This document shows positions 25,676 through 39,100 of a stretch of 64,000 nt of DNA, piece by piece (positions within the stretch are counted from its first letter, which is position 1; each line of letters opens with the position of its first letter). Position numbers and translations under genes: made by a program. The notes under the pieces were generated by a model. The model was not told where the DNA came from. It did not search any database and saw nothing but the letters and a program-made list of their open reading frames with translations. This DNA is from Bacteroidia bacterium. GTDB taxonomy: Bacteria; Bacteroidota; Bacteroidia; Cytophagales; Cyclobacteriaceae. The stretch is from positions 1-64,000 of the forward strand of contig JAUIFR010000002.1 of assembly GCA_030430325.1 (NCBI GenBank), written 5' to 3'.

Positions 25676-26929
25676 ATGCGTACAGATAGAGCCATTTCAA
25701 ATTACTTTGAGCGCTATGCTTTTCATAAAAAAAGCATATTTAATAGGCCAATTACTGAAAGTTTAGGCTTGGTAGTTGTCATACCTTGTTTTGATGAGCC
25801 TGATATTTTAACTACACTTAATTCCCTCATTACATGTGAGTTGCCCTATGTGGATGTCGAGGTTATAATTCTTATTAATGATGGGCAGCATGTGCCTGCC
25901 CAGGTTAAAGAGCGGCACATTCGTACAACCAAGCAGCTTGAGGAATTTACCATGCAGAATAGTCATGCAAGGCTGAATTTTTTGGTGAGTTACCAGCATA
26001 ATTTACCAGCAAAGAAAGCTGGCGTAGGTTTGGCTCGTAAAATTGGTATGGATGAGGCACTAAGAAGGCTATTTTCAGCTGGTAATGCAGAAGCTGGCCT
26101 CATTGTATGCCTTGATGCTGACTGTACGGTAGAGCCAAATTATTTAGTAGAAATAAAGGCGTATTTTGATAAATTTCCTAAAGCGCCTGCCGCTACTATT
26201 TACTATGAACACCTACTTGATGAAATTTCAGATGAACTTAAGGAGGGAATTATTAAGTATGAACTACTGCTTAGATACTATTCAAATGCTTTAAAATTAG
26301 CCGGGTATCCACATTATATGCAAACGGTAGGCTCTACAATGGTAGTAAGGGCATCAGCCTATGCTAAGGCTGGCGGTATGAATACACGACAAGCAGCAGA
26401 AGACTTCCATTTTCTGCATAAACTGACCGTATATGGGCAAATTCTATGCATAAATTCTACAAAAATTAGTATTAAAACTCGTGTGTCGCATCGAGTACCT
26501 TTTGGAACAGGCAAAGCTATGAATAATTGGCTATCTGGAAGCCAGCAACTAACCACAATTTATCACCCTGGTATATTTTTGATTCTAAAAAAATTCCTAA
26601 AAATTTTACCAAAATATTATGCAAATGAAAACTCATTAACCTCACAGGAGGCTAGTTTATTTAACAGAATGCTAATGCACACGGGTTTAACAAATTCAGT
26701 ACCTGAAATAAAGCATAACTGTAGCACTTACGAACAATTTACTAAGCATTTTTTCTTAAAATTTAATGGGTTAGCAATATTGAAATTCATTAAACAGTTT
26801 ACTGAAAAAGTACCTCTAGAAGTTGGTGTGAGTTGGCTTTTGAGTAAACTTATAACATTTGAACCTACATCTATCAACTTAGATCAACAACTAATGTTAT
26901 TACGCAAAGTCGATTTGGATAATAATTGA
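25676..26929 (+). CDS. Family 2 glycosyltransferase (GT-A fold)
   Basis: A 417-residue GT2-like protein. The nucleotide-binding start is LGLVVVIPCFDEPDILTTL (30-48), the metal-binding D-x-D is D147-A-D149 in VCLDADCTVEPNYL, and the acceptor-side ED pair is in QAAEDFHFLHKL (242-243). Beyond about residue 300 it is helical with no clear membrane span, so it is probably cytoplasmic or peripheral. The gene lies 136 bp after the GG peptide gene, beyond a terminator, so it has its own promoter. It might glycosylate the peptide or act in cell-surface glycan synthesis; neither is proven. Confidence 0.85.
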   Translation: MRTDRAISNYFERYAFHKKSIFNRPITESLGLVVVIPCFDEPDILTTLNSLITCELPYVDVEVIILINDGQHVPAQVKERHIRTTKQLEEFTMQNSHARLNFLVSYQHNLPAKKAGVGLARKIGMDEALRRLFSAGNAEAGLIVCLDADCTVEPNYLVEIKAYFDKFPKAPAATIYYEHLLDEISDELKEGIIKYELLLRYYSNALKLAGYPHYMQTVGSTMVVRASAYAKAGGMNTRQAAEDFHFLHKLTVYGQILCINSTKISIKTRVSHRVPFGTGKAMNNWLSGSQQLTTIYHPGIFLILKKFLKILPKYYANENSLTSQEASLFNRMLMHTGLTNSVPEIKHNCSTYEQFTKHFFLKFNGLAILKFIKQFTEKVPLEVGVSWLLSKLITFEPTSINLDQQLMLLRKVDLDNN

Positions 26930-26944
26930 ATTTTGCAAAATTCA
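26927..26944 (+). terminator. Palindrome containing the glycosyltransferase stop
   Basis: TGAATTTTGCAAAATTCA is a perfect 18-bp palindrome whose first three bases are the TGA stop of the glycosyltransferase. The flank to 26948 repeats the sequence of the 18054 element exactly. Confidence 0.5.
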
Positions 26945-26960
26945 TTCATTCATATAACAT

Positions 26961-26992
26961 TTTTAAATATATTTAGCTAAATATGTTTAAAA
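26961..26992. terminator. 32-bp near-perfect AT palindrome
   Basis: Centred on TTTAGCTAAA at 26976/26977, 15 of 16 pairs match. It follows the stop-codon palindrome by 16 bp, in the 237-bp gap before the giant gene. Either a second terminator or a cruciform-prone element; its core equals the one at 24036. Confidence 0.45.
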
Positions 26993-27117
26993 TAATAATT
27001 CTCAATATAAAATTGAAGCAATTAATTCTCGCTAAAAAAATTGCTAAAATTAATTAAAATATATTACAGACGTCTAGAATACATATCAATTTAACGGCTT
27101 CGCCCAACTACGGTTAT

Positions 27118-27125
27118 TATATTTG
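27118..27125 (+). promoter_or_regulatory. Possible -7 box of the giant gene
   Basis: TATATTTG fits TAnnTTTG and lies 41 bp before the start codon at 27167. No clear TTG is seen at the expected -33 position, so support is partial. Confidence 0.3.
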
Positions 27126-27166
27126 TTACTGACATAAAATCCGAATATTCCTCAAATATTAAAGTA

Positions 27167-30100
27167 ATGAATCAGGTGAAACCGAACAAAGTAATGGAAA
27201 CTAGAAATAAGCAGAGGATTCGACTCGCTGCATTAGCTTTTGGGGTCCTGTTTAGCCTATTTGCATCAAAATACACATATGGTGCCACATTCTATTCCCA
27301 AGGGGATGGTGTTTTTAGCACACTTACCAACTGGGATGATAATCAAGGTGGTGGTGGAACTGACCCTTTGGCAGGGGAACTAACCGATGGTACCAATACG
27401 TTTGTGATTCAAGATGGTCATACCATCACTGTAGATCAAGATATCGATGTAGCGCAATTAGATGTTGGGCAAGGAACTTCAGGTACACTAACAATCGGAA
27501 ATGATGCTACGGCAAGAAGCATGATCGTTCAAGGTCCTGTAACCGTAAACAATGGGGCCTCATTTAACGTAGGGGCTTTTAGTGCTACACATGCTGTAAA
27601 TATTCAAGGTACTATTACAAATAATGGTACACTTGATTTTTATAATAGCTCCAGTCAAGTTGCTAATTTAACATTAGACGGAACATTTACCATTTCTGGT
27701 AGTTCGTCTCCACAGCTGGCAAATATTACTTTTAATACTGGAAATGTTATTACATCAGTTGCATTGGATATTGAGGGATCTGTAACTATTGAAACAGGCG
27801 GTACCTTCACTGGTGCGGCATTAACGCATACTGTGGCAGGTAATTGGACGGAGAATGGTAGCGGGTCACTGGTATCTACAGGTACCATTGAACTAGATGC
27901 TTCGCTGGTACAGTCTGTAACAGATGCTGCTACATTTAATAACTTAACTATAAATGGAGGTGGAATTGTTACATTGGCAGGTACATCATCGGATAACTGT
28001 ATCACAGTAAATGGAAACTTTACACTTACTAATAATACCGATGTTACTTCAGCGGCAAGAAATTTCTTCAGAGGTGATTTTACAGTAGATGATGGAAGCA
28101 CCTATACAGCGAATGACGGTAGAATACATTTTGATGGATCAAGTGCACAGGCAATAAATATTGGTTCGAATGCAACGTTTGATGAGGTTTACTTTGATAA
28201 TGGAGGTGCCCTAGATCCCAAAACAATTACAGGTGAAATTACAGCAAATGACTTTACACAAATATATTCTGATGCTCAGGTAGATGATGGGGCAGCTAGC
28301 CAAAACCATACTTTTGAACAACTGAGAATGGAGGGAACGTGTAACTTTTCCGGTACGATTACATTTACGGCAGGCACCCTTGAGGATGATGATGATGGTG
28401 ACTTTACCCTAGGTACGGCTGATATTGAAATCGCAGGTAATGTTAATATAGAAAATGGAGATATTTTAAGAGTTAATGGTGACTTTCATGTACAAAGTGC
28501 TCAAAATTTTTATGTGCAAAACAATGCTTCATTGATTCAAGAAAGTGCTGGAAAAACATTAGATGTAGAAGGGTATTTGCATATTAGGGGTACAGACAAC
28601 TTTCCAAGTGGCTTCGATAATATTACATTTGGTTCAAGTTCTATTGCATATTACAATCGAAGTTATGCTCAAACTGTTAGAGGTAATATTACCTATGGGC
28701 AACTTAGAGTGGAGCAAAATACCAAGACGGTAGATGGGCCAGTTATTGTAAACTCTTCACTAAATTTAAGAAATGGTGTAACACTTGATTTAGGAGCATT
28801 CTCTCATACAGTCACTGGAACAATTATTAACAACAATAATAGTAGTTTAATAAGTACAGGAGCCGTTCTTATGAACGGCGGAAATCAAAATATACAGAGT
28901 GCGGGGTCAGGGTCATATACATTTAACGACCTATCTATCACAAAAACAGCGGGTTCTGACCGAACTAACTTAATTCAAGATGATTTGACTATAAATGGTG
29001 CGTTGACCATTACAAACCCAGGGGGAAGCGACTCAAATATTCTAACGGTTGATTTTGAGGGCAATACATTAACCAATGATGGGGGAGATGCCATAAATAT
29101 AGGATCATATTGTAGAATTCGTGCAAGTGGTACGAGTAATTTTGGTAATACTTTATCTTCGTTTAGTTCATCCACACTTGATGCAAATAGTATTGTCCGA
29201 TTTGACGGGGCAGCTCAGAATATACCTTCTATGACATTTGGAACAATAGAGTTAAGAGGTAGTGGCGTTAAAACAGCACTTGGAACCCTTGATATTGAAG
29301 GTGATCTCACTAGGAATGATGCAGATGATGATTTCAATGATGGTGGTTTTAACCATACGATAGCTGGCGACTGGTTACTGGATGATGATAACACCCCATC
29401 AATGAGTGGAACAGTAACATTTGATGGTACGGACCAAATTGTAAGTGAATCCAATTTTGGAAGCGTAATTTTCTCAGGTTCTGGTACCAAAACATTAAAT
29501 GGGGATATTGACTTAAGCGGAGACTTAACGATAAATGATGGTGTAACTGTGACGGCTTCAACAAGAAGTATTAACCTAACTGGAGATTGGACAAATAGTG
29601 GTACCGGTATATTTACACAAACCACTGGTATGACAACATTCGATGGCGGATCAGATCAAACTGTTACATCTAACGCAACTAGTTATTTTGGCGATTTTAC
29701 AATTAATATGTCTGGGGGTACCCTTATTGCAGGTTCTGATTTAGATGTTGACTTAGATTTTGATTTTACTCAAAATAATGCGGATTTTGATCTAGCTGGC
29801 TTCACCTTATATCTTGAAAGGGACTGGTACTTTAGATCGGGTTGTACATTTACACATAATAACGGCACAATTCACTTCGATGGGTCATCAAGTGAGCAAG
29901 ATATAAGAAATTACAGCTCTTCAATCACCTATTATAATTGGGAATTTTCTGGAGCTGGTGAAAAGCAACTGGAAAATAACGATTTTAATGTAGACGGAAA
30001 TATAACCATTAATGGAGGTGCTACATTCGATGCACTTAGCAGAGATATCAATATCGCAGGTGACTGGTCAAACGAGGGTACTTTTCAGGCTAATAATGGT

Positions 30101-33100
30101 CAAATTGTTATTTTTGATGGTACAGATCAAAATATTGGAGCTTCAACGTTCCAAACAATTCAATGTTCAAACTCTGGAACCAAAACGCTCTTAGGCAACA
30201 TCACTTGTTACGAAGACCTTACCATTGATGATGGTGTTACCCTGGACGTTTCGGCTAGTAATTATTCCATTTCAATTGAAGATAATTGGAACAATGCTGG
30301 TACAGGGATATTTGTTCCACGTAATGGTACTGTTGGGTTCAATGGTAATGATTTAGATATTTTTACAGGAGGCGTAGGGGCTGGAAAACAATTTTATAAC
30401 GTTGAATTTAACCCAACAGTTGCTACAAACTGCGACTTACAAGGTGCTATACTCATTCAGAATGATGTCACTATTAATGGAGGAATTTTAAGAACAGGCG
30501 CCAACAATATGACTGTAGGTGGAAATTTTACGTGTAATGGTACCATGAATGTCAACAATAATTCTAGCTTATTGACCTTAAATGCTTCTTCCGGCACTAA
30601 AACATTTGATCCAGGCACTGGCGGAACCTATCGAGACATTACAATTGATGCTACAGGTGCCATCATAGAACTACAAAATGAATTAACGCTTGTTAGTAAC
30701 CGTGATTTTACACTCGATAATGGCACCTTTGATCTTAATGGAAATACATTAAACTTACAAGGTGGTAGTGGAATTTTAACAGTTAACGGAGGCACTTTTG
30801 ATATAGATGAAGGTGGTGAGCTGGCAATAGCAAATGGGTCCTCTGTTACAAATGCTGGGGGTGTTTTTAGAGTAGTTGGAACATCAGATACTCCTGCAAC
30901 GATGACTATAAACGGATCAGGTACGTATACTTTTACACAAACCTCGGGAACCTTCCATGCTCAATACTACAGAATTGAAAACACCAATACAAATGGAGTT
31001 GATATTCAGGGAGGGAGTATAGATGCAACGAATAATTTTAGTGAGGGGGCCTTCACAGGAGGCACTGGAAATGCTTATATTACATTAACCGGTATTAACC
31101 TTGGGGGGGGTACTACTGCAACAAATACTGTCTTTGAGGCGAATACTGTAACTTATAATTGTTCAAGAACTTCAGGTACAGGAACAATTACTTTTGAAGA
31201 TGCTAGTGGTTCACTTTCTGGAGAAATCAATGATGAAGACCCAGGTACTTTTGTTAACTGGAGCTTCCCATCGGGGTTTTTCTGGGATGGAGACGCGGCT
31301 GATGAAGACTGGGACAATGATCTTAATTGGAGTGGCAATACAAAACCTGATGGAAATGCTAATGTTTATATTGATCATACTCATGATGCTGGTGCGTTTG
31401 ATGTAAGAATTACCGCTGCCGATGCTACCACAAATCGTTTAACAGTCGATGAGCAAAGCGGAGCTGATATTCGATTAATTTTAGAGAATGGATTTGATTT
31501 AGATGTTACTGAAAATTTTATAATAACTGCTGGTGCAGAAGTTACCGTAAATGATGCAAGTAGTGAAATTTCAGTAGAAGGAAATTGGTCAAATTCAGCA
31601 ACCTTTACCGCGGGTTCTGGTAAGGTAGTTTTTGATGGTAGTGCTGGTACACATTCTATTTCACCGGGTGGTGATGCATTTAATGATATTGAATTTAATG
31701 CAAATGGCGCTACGTATATAATAAGTGATGATCTAGATGTAAGTGATGAATTTACATTAACTGATGGCACGGTCCAAGTTTCAAGTAATGAAACAATGAA
31801 CATTGGGGGAAATTGGACGCTATCTGGTGGGGCATTTGATCCAGGCACAGGTACTGTTGTATTTAATAAAGATAATGCCGCCACCCAAACTATAAGTAGT
31901 GGAACGTTCTATAACTTTCAAACAGATAATTCTGGTGGGGGAACGGCAACAAAACAATTAACTGGGTCTATAGCCGTTACCAATGACCTAAGAATCAGAG
32001 CAAATACGATACTTGACGGGCAAAATAATATAATTACGGTTCAAGGAGACTGGAGAAATGATGTAGGAGCATCAGGGTTTACGCAAACGGGTAGCGGGCT
32101 TGTAGATTTTTCCGGCGGTAATCAAAATATTGGAAATAGCGGTTCTGAAACCACCTTTAATATAGTAATATTCCAAGGTAGTGGCACTAAGACATTATCC
32201 GAAAACATGACCGTAAATGGGGACTTCTCGATTGTTTCTGGTGTTGGCACAGTTGATGTATTAAGTACGACAACTGTAACAGGTTCAGGCGCTGATAATG
32301 ATTTTGATGTTGCCAATGGCACGTTAAGAATTCGAGGTACAAGCAACTTTCCAACCGGCTTTGAAAACATAAGTATAAGTGGTGGTACTGTCGAATATTA
32401 TTCAAACTCAGATCAAGATATATACCCTACAGCCTATAATAATTTAACACTGCGAAGGATTAACTCGGGTAGTAACCAAACCAAAACAGCCCTAGGGGAC
32501 TTTGCTGTAAATGGTAACTTAACATTAAATGATGTTAATACTACTTTGGATATGGGTGGCTTTACTGTCATGCTTGCCGGCAATTTGTCAATTCCATCTG
32601 GTGGTAATCAAGTAACTTGGAGTGGAGGTAAACTAATTCATGTGGGTGGTGGTTGGAATATAGATGCTGATATTACCACATTAAATGATGTAGATTTCTT
32701 AGGAAGTGGTACAAAAAGGATGTTCTCGAACCTTTCAGTAAGTGGAGATGTAGAAATAGGAGCAGATGTTACACTAAGAATGGATGACTATACTATGACA
32801 GGCCTTGGAACAGAGCAATTTACAATGACAGGTGCTTGCTTTTTAACTTGTGCTATTCCCGCAACTACAGGTGTTGCATTTCCAAGTGGCTTTGGTACAT
32901 ATGATTTAGACGTTACTAGTAGGGTTACACTGAATGATGTAGCCAACCAAACTATATTTACAACCCCAACTTATGGAGACTTTTACCTAAATACTAATGG
33001 TAATGCAACTCTTGATGGTAACTTAGATGTAAATGGAGACTTTATCATGAACCATAACCCTACCTTAGTAGATGCGGGCTTTAATATGAATTTTTCTGGA

Positions 33101-36100
33101 AGTGTGGTAAACCTTGAAGACTATCCTTCACCAACAGGCACGATAACTTTTGATGGTGCAGATCAAGCAATTTATAATCTAGATTCAACTGATCCAGATA
33201 TTATCTATTTTAATGATGTTGTATTTGGTGGTACTGGTACTAAAACAATGACAAATGGTCAAGATGAGTTCGAAATCTCAGGTAACTTTACATTGAATAG
33301 TGGTGTTACCATTAATACTACAAGAGAATGGAGGCACTCTGGATCAACTTGGGCAAACAACGGCGGTTCATTTAGTCATACGGCCAATATAGTAGTGTTC
33401 AATGGTACTGGTGCCCAAAGTATTGACCCAGGAGCTAGCAATAACTTTCATGGAATTCAGTTTTCAGATACTGGAGCTAAAACAATCAACAATAATGGGC
33501 TAGATATTGATGATGGTGGGTTTACAATAGATAATAATGTTACTGTTGACATGGGTGCTTTAACACATTATATTGAGACACAAACCCCGTCATTAGGCAC
33601 AGGTATTACTTGGACTACCTCAAATGCGAGCTTTGTATTTGATAGGACAGGTGATCAATCGATTCCAAGCTTTACAGTAGTTGACCTAACATTTTCTGGT
33701 TCAGGCGATAAAGACTTAACTGGTGATATAACCGCAGATGATATCACCATTGATGCGAGTGCTGATTTGGACGCAATAAGTAATTACACAATTACAGTTA
33801 CTGGTAACTGGACCAACAATGGAGATTTTGTGGATCGTACTAGTACAGTTGCTTTCGAAAGTAATGATACCAATGCTAAAACAATTACGGGCAATGGAGA
33901 TGCATTTTATAATGTAACATTTAATCAAACTCAAACTAATACTAGAACCTATACATTACTAGATGATGTGACTATTGCAGAGGACCTTACAATTGGTAAT
34001 GGTGCAACACTTGACCTAAATAGTAATAATTTAACACTAGGAGATAATGACAGTCCAAATAGTGTTGAGACGCACTCTATTGAGCTCGGAGGAACACTTG
34101 AAATAGATGAAAATGCGGTGTTGTATTTTGATGGAAATGATGGAGGGGACCCTTCAATCACAGTAAATGGAACATTAAATATTTTAGGAACTAGCGGTAA
34201 TAATGCTCAAATTACGAGATCAGCTGGCTCTAATAGGCTTGATCTTGATATATTATCAGGCGGTACTATCGGAGCACAATATTATCATATCCAATACTTA
34301 GTGGATGATGGTTTAGATGTTCAAAGTGGTGCTACTATTGATAACACAAATAACTTTTCAAACGGGACGTGGTCGAACATTAATACTGCAGGTGGTGCAG
34401 CTAAAAGATATTTAATTGTAGAAGCTGACGTAACGGGTCTTGCTAACGTCGAAAATGTAACGTTTAATCATGGAGGCACACCTACCATTGGCGTACACTA
34501 TAATGTACAAAGAAGTGGTGGTGCAGGAGGCACTTTGACGTTTGATGGATCAATAAATGGGCTTCTTGGTGGTGAAACTTATGAAGATGACGGTGGGTCG
34601 AAAATTGCTTGGCCACCAGCTACGACGTTAGTTTGGACAGGCTCAACGAGTACGGATTGGTTTACAGGTTCTAACTGGACACCTGCGGGTCCTCCAAATG
34701 GAACTACAGATATAACGATACCTCTTGTGTCAAACAACCCGATAATAGACGGAGCTAATGCTACATGTAAAGGAATGAATATTACGGATGGTATATTGCA
34801 AGTGCTAAATGGGTATGATCTGACAGTGGTCGATGATGTTAATATCGGTTCCACGGGCTCTGGTATATTGGCAGTTGGTGACCCGAACTGTGGAATTAAT
34901 GTTGGTGGATCATGGAGTGTTGGAACAAATGATAACTTTGTTCATGGCGATGGTACTGTTTCTTTTACTGCCTCATCCGGAAGTGTTACCATTTCACCCT
35001 CTGACAATGGCAGTAACGATTTTTACAATGTTATTTTTAATGGTGGGGCAACTTTCAATATTGATGAACCAAATATTGATTTTGATGGATCAATAACAAT
35101 AGCTAACGGAACAGTTACACCAACTGCAAATAATTATACATGGACAGTTGGTGGCGATATAAACAATACTGGTGGGGCATTTGCTACGACAACAAATGGA
35201 ACTATTACTTTGGACGGAGCTGACCAAGATTTGACAGACGTAACCCTTAGAGCCATGACAGCAGCTGGTACTGGAACTAAAACTATGAATGGTACAGTAT
35301 CATTCCAAAATGCTGTAAATGTAACATCTACCTTAGCAGCAGCAGGTGGAGCGACTTTAGACATGGACGGTGATGTCACTATTGATGGGTTAGGCACGTT
35401 TAATGATGGAGGGGGTTCACATACTTTTGCGGGTCAAACATGGACAGGTACAGGTTCATATGCGGGAAGTGGAACAGTCACATTTGATCGTACAGGCACA
35501 CAATATATAGCGGGGGGTAACTTTCATAATCTCACGATTTCTGGTTCAAATGGTAAATACTTGTCAGCAGACGTTGATATAACAGGAGACTTGTACATTT
35601 CCAACAGTATTGGTAATTTCTTCTGTGAAACGTACTTAATTGATAATACCTCGGGCACTGGTACAATGACCGTTGAAGACGGTGAGTATGTTTATGTAGA
35701 AGGAACGGATAACTTCCCATCTGGGTTTGCAACCTATGCGTTGGATCCAGGAAGCTTTACAAGATATTGGGCAGCTACAGATCAAACGATTAGAAGTGCA
35801 ACTTATGGTAATTTACAACTTGATAATGCAACTACAAAGCAATTAGGTGGTGATATTATTGTGTTAGGAGATATTACGTTTAATGAAGCTACGCTAGATG
35901 TTACTTCCAATGATTACCAAATTACTGTTGGCGATGATTGGGATAATGATGGAACTGGTTCATTTACAGCGCGTAATGGAGATGTTATTTTTAATGGAAC
36001 AGGCCAACAAGACATTCGATCAAGTGTAACAGGAACGAAGGATTTCTATCGCGTTACAGTAAATGGAACGGGTAATGAGGTACGTGTCCTGCACCAAGAC

Positions 36101-39100
36101 CCAACTATTGGGGAAAACCTACGAGCACTTAATGGCACATTCAATGCAAATGGTTTTACGGTTACCGTTGGAGGTGACTTGACTGCTACTTCAGGTACTT
36201 TTAGTACCAGCGGTGAATATAATTTGACCAAAGCAAGTGGTTCTGCAAGTATACAATCGAATGGCTCTACCTTCTTGGACCTAACTATTAACTCAGGGGG
36301 TACGTATACAGCATTAGATGATATTACTTTAAATGGTGACTTTACTTTAACGGCAGGAACATTTGATGGAAATAGTAATACCATTACCCTAGGCAATGGC
36401 GTTGCAGATATTCATAATATTGCAGGCACCTATGCTATAGGGGCAGGCGGAACATTGGCCATTGGAAATACTTCGTCATTTAATGTAGGTTCAACTGGTA
36501 GAATTAATGTAGTAGGTACTTCAGGAAATATAGCTACAGTTACAAGTAGCTCAGCCAATAGGTATAACTTTACCGTTAGTGGAACCATTGCTGCAGAATA
36601 CTACCTATTTGAGTATATGTCATCTTCAGGTATTAATATTGATGCGTCAGGAACAATTGATGCAACAAATCACTTTAGTAATGGAACTTTCCAAAATGTA
36701 CAGGCCGGCGGTACTGCCTTAACCATTGATAACTCTCAAACGTTTAATGAAGGTTCAGCCAACAGAATTGAAAATGTAGCCTTCCCAGTAGACCCAGGTG
36801 CAGGTGCATTTAATGTAACTAAAAATGTAAACAGCGGAAACTTAGAATTTTATAATGCAACAGGAGACTTTGCTGGAGAATCATTGGATGGTGACCTAAA
36901 CAATAGAATAGAGTGGACAGGACCAATTACCTTGACTTGGGATGGGTCTAGCAGTGATGATTGGTTTACTGCGGCAAATTGGACACCAAGCTCTGGTCCA
37001 GATATAATTCCAACATCAGATTATGACGTAATTATAGCAAATGTAGCGACAAAACCAGTTATTGGTTCAAATGGAGCTATTACTAAAAACCTAACGATAG
37101 ATGCCGGTGCAATCTTAAAAATTGAAACGGCTGATAATGGAGCTGACTTAACAGTAAATGGTGACTTTGAATTAAATGGAACATTGCAAATGGTTAGTGA
37201 CCTGGACAGTTTATTAGTTGGTGGTAATTGGGATAGAGGAGGTAGTGGGGCATTAAATCCTGGTTCAGGTTTTATAACGTTTAACGCTTCATCTGGAGCT
37301 ATACTTATTGATCAAGGTTCTGATGCATTCTATAATCTAATAATTGATGCAGATGGTTCAACCATATCAGTAGATGATAATACGGAGGTTGATAATAATT
37401 TTACCTTATTAAGCGGAACATTTGATGTAACGGCAAATAATCGGTCTTTAACTGTAGGTGAGGAATATATTGCAAGTGGTGGTACCTTTGTAGCAAGACA
37501 AGGGACTGTCACACTGAACTCGTCTACTGCAGGAACAGTAGACTTTAATCCAGGTTCTTCGGCATTCTATAACCTGATTATAACAGGGGGAGCAAGCACA
37601 GACTTTACACTTACCGGAAATGACTTATCAGTAGATAGTGATTTCACCTTAAATAGTGGTGAGTTAAATTTAGGTGGACGCACATTTAATATGGGTGATG
37701 GGTCAGGTACAGATAATGCCGTAATTACTGGTGAGTTAGAGGTTAATGCGAATGCGAATTTATTATTTGGAGCAAATGCAGTATTAGAAGTTAATTCTGG
37801 TGGAATACTTTATTTGAGAGGAACTGATGATGCAAATACAGCAAATGTTTCACGTCAAAGTTCAGGATATTATAGTATTGATATTAATTCTGGAGGAGAA
37901 ATCGGTGCATCATATTATCAAGTTGATTACATCGATACTGATGGAATTGTGATGCACTCAGGCGCTAGTATTAACACTTCTGATTATTTATCTTATGGAA
38001 CATTTTCCAATGGTGAATCCGGGGTAGGAAGTCGTTATTTAAGGCTCGAAAATACTTTTGCAGATTTTATTACAACAAATGTAACCTTTAATAGTGGGCC
38101 TACGTATAATATTAGTAGGGTAAGTGGTACAGGAAATATAACATGTGAAGATTGTTTCGGAGGTCTTGGCGGATATTTGTATGAAGAAGATGACTTGGAT
38201 GCAACTGCAGGCCTTGTACGATGGGGCTATACTAGCCCAATTATAACTTGGGATCCTACTACAACAGATTGGCATACCGCTAGTAACTGGAATGATGGCC
38301 TGGGTGGTGGTTTTGTGCCACTAGCTAATACAAATGTATTTATACCTAACACAGGGACTAATCCCGTAATTAGTAGCTCAGATGCAGTAGCAGGAACGGT
38401 CACCATAAATGTTGGTGCTGAACTTACAATACAAAGTGATAGAGACCTAACTATTACTGAGGGTATGTCAAATGCAGGTACTTTGACAATTTCGGGTGGA
38501 TCAGCAACGACTATTTCTGCGGAATCTTGGTCTAATACGGGTAGTTTTAGCCATGGTGGTAGTTCTACGGTAGAGTTAACAGGTTCCGGAGGCACATTTG
38601 CTATTCAAACTAATGGAGATCCATTTTGTGGGCTAACCCTTAATAGTACCACTGGTGATGGTGTTTTCCAACCAAATAGTGCTGTAGATGTAGATTGTAA
38701 CTTTACAATTACAGATGGAACCTATGAAATCACAAACGCGAGTCATAGTCTCACTATAGGAGGTGATTGGTCAGTAACTGCTGATGGTACCTATACCAAT
38801 GGCGGTAGTGATGTTACCTTTGATGGTACTGGTGCTCAAAATATTGACATGACCTCTGGTGATGCATTTAATAGTGTCACTTTTGGTGGTTCAGGAACCA
38901 AAACATTAGCTACAAGTATAGACGTTGATGGAGACCTAACAATTAATAGTACCTTGAGTGCTGCAGCAAATACCATAAATGTAGCAGGTAATTGGACTAA
39001 TACAGGTACCTTTACATATGGTACTAGTACAGTGGTATTGGATGGGTCAAGCCCCCAATCCATCACAGCTAGTGGTGGGGAAAATTTCTATAATTTGACG

